14,873 bases of DNA, taken from positions 1 through 14,873 of the forward strand of contig JBEKLJ010000073.1 of NCBI GenBank assembly GCA_050010255.1, read 5' to 3'. The translations under genes were made by a program, and so were the position numbers. Under the pieces are notes generated by a model, which was not told the DNA's origin, ran no database searches, and saw nothing but the letters and a program-made list of their open reading frames with translations. The stretch is from JBEKLJ01 sp050010255. Its GTDB lineage: Bacteria > Acidobacteriota > Terriglobia > Bryobacterales > Bryobacteraceae. The stretch's first letter is position 1. Each line of letters opens with the position of its first letter. This document shows positions 1 to 5,652 of this stretch, piece by piece.

Positions 1-119
1 CAAGGCGCGCGACGGGGTGAGCCCGCAGGTCCGTAACGGATCGAGGACTCACCCCGAGCGCAACGCAGAAGATGCCGGCCTCCCGCAAGCCGCAGCCGAA
101 GGCGTGTGAGAAGATCGGG
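1..119. other. Left-edge stretch with a 9-bp inverted repeat; possible tail of an upstream gene
   Basis: The arms CGGGGTGAG (13-21) and CTCACCCCG (48-56) are perfect inverted repeats. A smaller TCCG/CGGA hairpin (30-33/37-40) lies between them. There is no T-run, so a classical terminator is not supported. One plus-strand frame is open from base 2 to a TGA at 107-109 (35 codons, ending ..AAAEGV). It could be the 3' end of a gene cut by the window edge and convergent with the minus-strand gene ending at 120. With only 35 codons and no recognisable motif, I cannot decide between coding and intergenic. Confidence 0.25.
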
Positions 120-917
120 CTATCTGGGCGACTCCAGGCGCGGCGCCTGCGTGCCCAGCCCGGCGTAGGCCTCCTTGACCTTGACCACCTTGTTGCCGTC
201 GAAGGTGACAAAGGTGATCTTGCCCGGCGGGGCGCCGTAGATCCAGTCCTCGAGCTCGACGCCGTCTTTGGTCTCGCGGATCTTCCGCACCGGCAGGCCC
301 AGCGCCAGCACCACCTGGTCGCGGTCCATGCCTACGATGGCGCGCTGTTCCTTTACCGCCTGCTGGATCTCGGGCGGCAGCGACTCCAGGTAGGTCTCGG
401 AGGCGCTGCGCTTCTCGAAATCGAGGATGGGCGCGAGCATCTTCTTGATCTGCTCGGCCCGGAGCGGGGGAACCGGGCCGTGGAACAGCAGCGCGATCGC
501 CGTGCCGACCGCCGCGTTCGGCTGCTCAGCTTTCGAGATGGGCGCGGTCTGGGAGCCGACGCCGACCTCGATCCGCTGATACCACTTCTTCCTGCCGGCC
601 TTGAATCCGCCGTTGATCTGGAGGACCAGCCTGTCGTCTTCGATCGCGACGCTCGTCAACCGCACCAGATCGCCAACGCGCGCCGCCGGCCCGAACTGGT
701 TGCCGGCGTCCTGCCAGGCCTTCTTGTCGTAGGCGCCCCGGGTGTCTACCCCCAGCGGCTTCGGGGAGCGCGGCAGTTCCACCCGCACCGTGGCGTACTC
801 CGCGGTGAGCCCGCGGATCAACTCGATGCGCTGGTCCGTAGTGAGCTTCTGGCTCTCGGCGAAGAGCAGGCCGGCGGAGGCCCCGATCAGCGGAATCAGC
901 CTGGCACGGCGAAGCAT
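120..917 (-). CDS. Secreted hypothetical protein with BamE/SmpA-like C-terminal region (265 aa)
   Basis: The protein has a short N-terminal signal sequence (RRAR, then a hydrophobic stretch to LLFA, about residues 1-20), so it is probably exported. The middle (about 25-185) matches no family I recognise. It is rich in beta-type segments and has a charged KAGRKKWYQRIEVGVG patch. Residues about 190-250 (QRAIVGMDRDQVVLALG.P.. to FVTFDGNKVVKVKEAY) follow the pattern of BamE/SmpA-OmlA-like small lipoprotein domains: a GM..DQV..ALG turn, a W-Y strand and a final F..G.V..V strand. There is no lipobox Cys, so it is not an obvious lipoprotein. The start is supported by GGGAG (924-928, minus sense) six bases before the ATG. 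The CPBP protease stop lies only 17 bases upstream, so the two are probably co-transcribed. Function is unknown; a periplasmic or envelope role is inferred. Confidence 0.8.
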   Translation of the reverse strand: MLRRARLIPLIGASAGLLFAESQKLTTDQRIELIRGLTAEYATVRVELPRSPKPLGVDTRGAYDKKAWQDAGNQFGPAARVGDLVRLTSVAIEDDRLVLQINGGFKAGRKKWYQRIEVGVGSQTAPISKAEQPNAAVGTAIALLFHGPVPPLRAEQIKKMLAPILDFEKRSASETYLESLPPEIQQAVKEQRAIVGMDRDQVVLALGLPVRKIRETKDGVELEDWIYGAPPGKITFVTFDGNKVVKVKEAYAGLGTQAPRLESPR

Positions 918-934
918 TGACTACTCCCGGCGGG

Positions 935-1792
935 TCAATCGTCCCAGTGCTCGCGCACCAGGTACGGCGTCTGGCGCTTCACGGGGGCCTTCCACATCAA
1001 CCAGACGAATAGCGCTCCCACCGCCAGCGTGGTGGCGATGCCGCCCTCGGGCCCGTATGCTCCGCCGCTCCAGAGCGGGCCCGTGCGCCAGCGCAGCTCG
1101 CAGCCCGTCAGGTTCATTGTAAACCCGCTCAGATTCGCGCCGAACAGCGGCAGCATCCAGTTCCAGCCGAAGTGCAGCCCGATGGGGAGCCACAGGTCGC
1201 CGCTGCGCCAGAAGGCATATCCCAGCACGAAGCCCCAAAGCGCCGTGTTGAGGAGCCCGAGCGCGGTGACGTTCGGGTTCCAGGAGTGGAGGCTAGCGAA
1301 CAGCACGCTCATGGGCAGGATGGTCGCAAAGGCCCCCAGTTCTCCCAGCAGGACCTGGAAGGCGTAGCCGTGGAAGAGCATCTCCTCGCCGATGGCGCCG
1401 AACAGCAGCATCACCGGAACGAAGATCAGCACTCCCCACTCCAGAGGCTGCCCGGTCTTGCTCAGCTCCGCGGCGCCCTCCAGAATGGCCCCGCCCAGCA
1501 CCAGCAGCGCCGCGCCGGCGCCGCCCGCCATGCCCAGGAAAAGGTTGCGGACCGAGGCGGCGTTCCATGCCAAGCCCGCATCCAGCAGCGTCCGCTGCTC
1601 CCAGATCCGCATCGCCAGCGCGTTGGCCACAACTGCGGCCGAGAACCCGGTGAGCACGGCCGAGATCATCCGGCGCGGCTCCAGGAGCCCCAGGAAGACC
1701 CACCCGAAAAGGACCTCCCCGGCCAGTGCCAGAAAAACGAACACACCCACCCGGAGAGCGACGTTGACGGCGCGTGGGCCGGGCTTCCACAT
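935..1792 (-). CDS. CPBP-family (CAAX/Abi-type) intramembrane metalloprotease
   Basis: This is a polytopic membrane protein with hydrophobic segments across most of its length. Residue numbers count from the upstream GTG at 1807. The three CPBP/RCE1 motifs are visible: EEMLFHG (141-147), FASLH (170-174) and HFGWN (212-216). E141/E142, H174 and H212/N216 are the expected active-site residues. The usual Arg of EExxxR is His146, a deviation seen here. Family members cleave substrates within or near the membrane (prenyl-protein type proteases, bacteriocin immunity, anti-sigma processing); the substrate here is unknown. Start choice: the GTG at 1805-1807 lies inside a strong Shine-Dalgarno (GAGGAGGTGA), so the ATG at 1790-1792, five codons on (285 aa), is more likely although its spacing is long. 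The gene follows the LACTB-like gene by about 50-70 bases and precedes the BamE-like gene by 17, which suggests an operon. Confidence 0.88.
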   Translation of the reverse strand: MWKPGPRAVNVALRVGVFVFLALAGEVLFGWVFLGLLEPRRMISAVLTGFSAAVVANALAMRIWEQRTLLDAGLAWNAASVRNLFLGMAGGAGAALLVLGGAILEGAAELSKTGQPLEWGVLIFVPVMLLFGAIGEEMLFHGYAFQVLLGELGAFATILPMSVLFASLHSWNPNVTALGLLNTALWGFVLGYAFWRSGDLWLPIGLHFGWNWMLPLFGANLSGFTMNLTGCELRWRTGPLWSGGAYGPEGGIATTLAVGALFVWLMWKAPVKRQTPYLVREHWDD

Positions 1793-1860
1793 GGGCGGCC
1801 TGTTCACCTCCTCAACCGCAATGACACATTATGACGCGGCGCGGCCGGCGGCGGGCTGGC

Positions 1861-2991
1861 TCACTCCGCGCGTTCCAGGACGATGCTCAGGATACGAGCC
1901 GAGAGCGGATGCAGGCGGACGCCCTCCAGGTTCGCCAGCACCGCCACCGAGGCGCCTTCTTCCGGCGCAGCCAGCAGATAGGTCGAGACGCCTGGCTGCG
2001 AGCCGGCGTGCGTGACCCACCGGCTGCCGCCGCCGCGCTCGGCCAGGGCCCAGCCCAGGCCGTAGGGCACCGGCTTGCCATCGCGCGTGTGCTGGGGCGT
2101 GAACATCTGCGCGCGGGTCTCCCGCCGCAGGAGCGCGTCGCGCTGGAGCGCCGCGACGAACCGCACCAGGTCCTCCGCGGTCGACACCAGGCCGCCGCCG
2201 GGGATCTTGTTGCTGGTGTCCGCCGGCGCGCAGTTCTGGATCGTGCCGTTCGGCCCGCGGCGGTAGCCGTGCGCGCGATTCGGCACGACCTCGAAGATGT
2301 CGTCCTGGCGGATCTGCTGCATGTGGGCCGGTTCGAAGATGTTCCGCCGCAGGTACTCCAGGAAGCGCATTCCCGAGGCCGCCTCGACGGCCGCGCCCAG
2401 CAGGGAATAACCGTAGGTGGTGTAGGAGTAATGCGTGCCCGGCTCGAACTGCAGCGGCTCGTCGGCGAAGATCTCCAGTGGCGCGAGCAGATCCACGTAG
2501 TGCCGCGTGCTGTACATCTCATCCGCCGTCCTGTAATGCCGGATGCCGCTCATGTGCGCCAGCAGCTCGCGCGCCGTGATCGGCCAGGGCTTGCGGGGGA
2601 ACGAGGGCACGTACTTCTGAATCGGCGCTTCCAGGTCCAGCCTGCCGCGCTCGACGAGCTGCATGACGGCCACCGCCGTGATCGGCTTGGAGATCGACCC
2701 GATGCGGTAGACGGTCGCGGTTGTCGCCGGCGCGGCGTTCTCCAGGTCGGCCCTGCCGAAGCCCTTCGACCAAACCAAGCGCGAGCCCGCGCCGACCGCG
2801 ATAGTGACGCCGGGGACCTTCTGCCGCGCCATCTCGGCGGTGATGACGCGTTCGATGGCCTGGATCTTGGCCCGCGACAGACCCGGGCTCGTGCCCGCGG
2901 TCAATGCGGGTAAGCAGGCCAGCACCCCTGCTATGCAAGCCCGCGCGGCGATACTCCCCCGGCTCGGCCGGGGCCGTTGCCACAGCGACAT
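1861..2991 (-). CDS. LACTB-like serine hydrolase (class C beta-lactamase / penicillin-binding protein fold), exported
   Basis: A 376-residue serine hydrolase. The SxxK motif is S99-I-S-K102, in YRIGSISKP. The second-motif tyrosine lies in YSYTTYGY (188-195), preceded by FEPGTHY. The third motif (KTG equivalent) is HAG, in WVTHAGSQPGVSTYLL. The block LLAHMSGIRHYR (144-154) and the FEPGT.Y.Y.T.GY.LLGAAVE.ASG stretch closely resemble, from memory, mitochondrial LACTB. I therefore place it nearer LACTB-type peptidases than true AmpC lactamases; antibiotic hydrolysis should not be assumed. The N-terminus (about 12-34) is a signal peptide or signal anchor; C26 is preceded by V-L-A, a poor lipobox. 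No Shine-Dalgarno precedes the ATG. The GH10 stop lies 63 bases upstream, so it may be read in an operon or from its own weak -10 (3004-3009). Confidence 0.9.
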   Translation of the reverse strand: MSLWQRPRPSRGSIAARACIAGVLACLPALTAGTSPGLSRAKIQAIERVITAEMARQKVPGVTIAVGAGSRLVWSKGFGRADLENAAPATTATVYRIGSISKPITAVAVMQLVERGRLDLEAPIQKYVPSFPRKPWPITARELLAHMSGIRHYRTADEMYSTRHYVDLLAPLEIFADEPLQFEPGTHYSYTTYGYSLLGAAVEAASGMRFLEYLRRNIFEPAHMQQIRQDDIFEVVPNRAHGYRRGPNGTIQNCAPADTSNKIPGGGLVSTAEDLVRFVAALQRDALLRRETRAQMFTPQHTRDGKPVPYGLGWALAERGGGSRWVTHAGSQPGVSTYLLAAPEEGASVAVLANLEGVRLHPLSARILSIVLERAE

Positions 2992-3003
2992 GGAGGACCA
3001 GCT

Positions 3004-3009
3004 ATTCTA
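3004..3009 (-). promoter_or_regulatory. Candidate -10 box before the LACTB-like gene
   Basis: Minus-strand TAGAAT, preceded by GGG, lies 12 bases before the ATG at 2991. No convincing -35 is seen at 16-18 bases. If used, the leader would be only about 5-7 bases, which fits the absence of a Shine-Dalgarno. A hexamer of this quality can occur by chance. Confidence 0.3.
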
Positions 3010-3054
3010 CCCCGCGCTGGGCCACCGCTGCGGATAAGAGGGCGCGCCTCGCTC

Positions 3055-5595
3055 CTATTTGATTCTCACAGTCACGCCGGCTTGCGTCGCCACGCCGCCC
3101 ACGCCGCCCACCGTAACCTCCAGGGAGACCGCTTCGCCCGTTGGCGCGCCCGCCGGCACACAGGCGTTGATCTGCGTCACGCCCGCGTAGACCAGACCAG
3201 TCCAGTTGTATGGGCACTCGCTGGCCCGGCTCTCCACCCCGCCGATCTTCACCACCACGGGCGCGACCGGCCGGGGATTATCGGGATAGACCGGCAGCCT
3301 GCCGTCGATGCCCGGCGGGTCCGTGCGGCCCTCGCCCGTAATGAAGAACTCCAGGTAGCCACCCCGCTCGAGGGCGGCGTCCCGGTTGAACGACAGAGTC
3401 CCGTCGGGATGGTGGTTCACCGCCACGGCCTGCCCGGTTCCGCCCGAATAGCAGAAGACCGCCGGCGCGGCATCCACGACAGGGACGGCCACGGCCGGCG
3501 TCTTCGTGCCTAGGTACTCGACCTCGACGTTCGTCGTGCCCGAGACCGAGTAGGGCACGATGGCGGCCACCCGGCCCACGTTGGGGTCCTGGTCCCACCG
3601 CATCGTATGGATCAGCGGCGCCGGAACGCCGTCAAACAGCACGCGAGTGTCGCCGCCGAAGGCCGCCAACTGCCCGCTGTCATAGAAGCCCAGGACCGGC
3701 GTGGTGGCGCCGTAGTTCAGGCCCCAGAACTCGACGATCTCGCCCGGCGCCACCGGCCCCCGGAGGAAGCTGGCCGCGTTCACCACGCCGTTCGGGTTGA
3801 TCGCGCCCGCCGTCTGCCTGCCCACCAGCGCGTAGTCAACCTGCCCCCGGGCCACTGTCAGCGGCAGCGTTTGACCGCTGGCTGTGATGTCGTAGTCGCC
3901 GAGGAACCCGCGCGTGCGGAACACTCCGTCAGCGCCGGTCGTGCCCTCGACATCGGTCCACCACTGCCTGTAGATGAGGTCCATCCAGACCTCGTAGTTC
4001 AGCTTGGTGGTCCAATCACGGCGAACCATCGCGGCGCTCGGCCTCCAGTCCGCGCCCTCCCAGAAGCCCCACATCAGGAAGCCGGTGATGGAGGGATGAC
4101 TGAAGGTCGCCGTCAGAAAGTCGCGCGTGTAGTCGGCCTGCAACCGCTCGTCGGTGGTGCTGACGTCGAACTCGGTGACTTTGAGTTCCTTGCCGAGCTG
4201 CGCGAACCGGTCCAATACCTCCAGCACGCGCTCGGGCGGCGTGAGGTTCAGATCGAAGTGCGACTGCAGCCCGACGCCGTCCACCGGCCCGCCATTGTCG
4301 AGGATGAACTGGACGATGTTGTATACCCCGTCCTGATGCGCCAGGTCCATGCCGCCGGCTTCGAGGATGTTGTACTCATTGACGAACAGCTTGACCCCGG
4401 GCGCCAGCTCGCGGGCCCAACGGAACCACTGCGCCATCTCCGCGTCGCCGAGTACGGCTTGCACGTCTCTGTTGGCGTAGGGCTCGTTGATGACGTCCCA
4501 GTCGGTGAGCATGCCCCGGGTTGCGCCCAGGATGTCGATGAAGTGGTTGTGAATGCGGTCGCGCAGAGTCTGCTGGTTGACGGGGGTCGCATCCAGCATC
4601 TGGACCACGTCCGTCGGGAGGTTTGCCCTGCCGGGCCAGATCAGGTTGTGACCGCGGATGTCCGTGATGCCGTTGGCCCGCAGCCACTCCAGCGCCGGCA
4701 CGGCGTAGCTCGGAGAGCTCTCCCAGGGCGGCCACTTCAGGTCGTTCTCCAGGACCACCTGGTTGAACATCTGCAGGATGTACTGGCGGTACGTCTCCCG
4801 GTCGGCGCTGGCCTGCATCAGCATTTGGCCCGCCACGGCGCTGCCAAACCCGAAGGCGTGCCGCTTCATTTTCACGTGCACCGGGGCGTTGGGCACGGGG
4901 TTGCCGGCATCGTCGCGCACGACCACGGCGATGTCGGCCTTGCGGATGTGCTCGATCCGCGCGGCCGCAGCCGCGCGCCAGGACGCGTCCTGCGCCCAGC
5001 CCTCATACGGCCAGTTCGTCAGCCCCAGGTCCCAGAAGGAGTAGTTCTGGCCGTAGTTCTGGATGGTCAGCCCGCCGATCTCGATCTCCTGCGGGCCGAA
5101 ATTCACCCAGAAGCTGAGGTTGTATGTGTCTGCTCCGCCCTGGGCTCTGCCGTTCACGTAGTTCTCGAGCATCTGGAACGGGATCTCGATCAACTTCCAC
5201 TCGGACTTGGCGGAGGCCGTGTACGAGATCGACTTGGTCCACGGATCGGCGCCCTTCTCGACCACGAACGTGGTGTATCCGTCCGCGGCCTGGGGGCTGA
5301 TGGTGCGCATCCAGAATCGGGCCAGGATCGTGTCGTTCTCTCTGGCAGCCAGTGTCTGGAAACAGCGGATCCGAATGTCCCAGGCGTTGGCGGACAGTTT
5401 CTTCGTCGTGAGATGGAAGGCTTGGGTGAAGCCGGGGCCGTTGACGTCCACCGTTCTCAGTTCGGCGTAGTCGCCGGCCGGGCTCGGGGCGCTCATCGCG
5501 AAGCAGGCAAACGGGTCGGTCGCCAGAACGGGCGAGGTCTGCTGGGCGGCCGCGATGCCGCAAGCCAGCAGCAACGAACCAAGATGACGAAGCAT
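3055..5595 (-). CDS. Secreted modular GH10 endo-1,4-beta-xylanase with C-terminal TIGR03437 domain
   Basis: An 846-residue secreted enzyme. A signal peptide spans about 1-18 (LLLACGIAAAQ). Residues about 30-195 look like a CBM4/9-type carbohydrate-binding beta-sandwich (ARFWMRTISP, WKLIEIPF, FWVNFGPQEIEIGGLTIQNYG). A short Ig-like strand set follows (220-250, DIAVVVRDDAGNPVPNAPV). The GH10 barrel (about 250-547) shows RGHNLIWPGR (H316), the acid/base motif WDVINEP (E371), FVNEYN (406-409), the nucleophile motif VTEFD (E475) and GFLMWGFWEGADW. Both catalytic glutamates are present, so it should cleave internal beta-1,4-xylosidic bonds. Residues about 598-846 form a TIGR03437 domain (NGVVNAASFLRGPVAPGEI to QINACVPAG) with three Cys (715, 794, 812) that could form a disulfide. 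No Shine-Dalgarno precedes the ATG. It is divergent from the 905-aa hydrolase across 57 bp. Confidence 0.95.
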   Translation of the reverse strand: MLRHLGSLLLACGIAAAQQTSPVLATDPFACFAMSAPSPAGDYAELRTVDVNGPGFTQAFHLTTKKLSANAWDIRIRCFQTLAARENDTILARFWMRTISPQAADGYTTFVVEKGADPWTKSISYTASAKSEWKLIEIPFQMLENYVNGRAQGGADTYNLSFWVNFGPQEIEIGGLTIQNYGQNYSFWDLGLTNWPYEGWAQDASWRAAAAARIEHIRKADIAVVVRDDAGNPVPNAPVHVKMKRHAFGFGSAVAGQMLMQASADRETYRQYILQMFNQVVLENDLKWPPWESSPSYAVPALEWLRANGITDIRGHNLIWPGRANLPTDVVQMLDATPVNQQTLRDRIHNHFIDILGATRGMLTDWDVINEPYANRDVQAVLGDAEMAQWFRWARELAPGVKLFVNEYNILEAGGMDLAHQDGVYNIVQFILDNGGPVDGVGLQSHFDLNLTPPERVLEVLDRFAQLGKELKVTEFDVSTTDERLQADYTRDFLTATFSHPSITGFLMWGFWEGADWRPSAAMVRRDWTTKLNYEVWMDLIYRQWWTDVEGTTGADGVFRTRGFLGDYDITASGQTLPLTVARGQVDYALVGRQTAGAINPNGVVNAASFLRGPVAPGEIVEFWGLNYGATTPVLGFYDSGQLAAFGGDTRVLFDGVPAPLIHTMRWDQDPNVGRVAAIVPYSVSGTTNVEVEYLGTKTPAVAVPVVDAAPAVFCYSGGTGQAVAVNHHPDGTLSFNRDAALERGGYLEFFITGEGRTDPPGIDGRLPVYPDNPRPVAPVVVKIGGVESRASECPYNWTGLVYAGVTQINACVPAGAPTGEAVSLEVTVGGVGGVATQAGVTVRIK

Positions 5596-5609
5596 AGGGA
5601 CCGTAACAC

Positions 5610-5615
5610 AGTATA
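5610..5615 (-). promoter_or_regulatory. Candidate -10 box for the GH10 gene
   Basis: Minus-strand TATACT is a 5/6 match to the sigma-70 -10. It lies 14 bases before the ATG at 5595, giving a predicted leader of only about 7 bases and agreeing with the missing Shine-Dalgarno. No good -35 is seen; CTGACC on the minus strand (5630-5635) is only 14 bases upstream, too close for a standard promoter. Confidence 0.45.
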
Positions 5616-5646
5616 GACGCGTCTCGCGCGGTCAGCGCTTCCGGTT

Positions 5647-5652
5647 TACACT
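5647..5652 (+). promoter_or_regulatory. Candidate -10 box for the 905-aa hydrolase (leaderless start)
   Basis: TACACT ends immediately before GTGTGTGTG. A start point six to seven bases downstream would fall on the in-frame GTG at 5659, giving a leaderless mRNA. No Shine-Dalgarno lies upstream of either possible GTG (5653 or 5659). No clear -35 is present. It faces the GH10 -10 box across 31 bases. Confidence 0.4.

Noticed and set aside
72..920. 282-codon open frame on the plus strand
   Set aside because: Antisense to the BamE-like gene. The minus-strand gene has a signal peptide, a ribosome-binding site and operon spacing.
1831..2913. 360-codon open frame on the plus strand
   Set aside because: Antisense to the LACTB-like gene, which has SxxK and the other active-site motifs.
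1861..2991. Antibiotic-resistance beta-lactamase (AmpC)
   Set aside because: The fold motifs are present, but the sequence blocks resemble LACTB-type peptidases, and the HAG third motif and context do not support a resistance role.
3607..5616. 669-codon open frame on the plus strand
   Set aside because: Antisense shadow of the GH10 gene. The product is Arg/Asp/Val/His-rich without motifs, whereas the minus strand has clear domains and catalytic residues.
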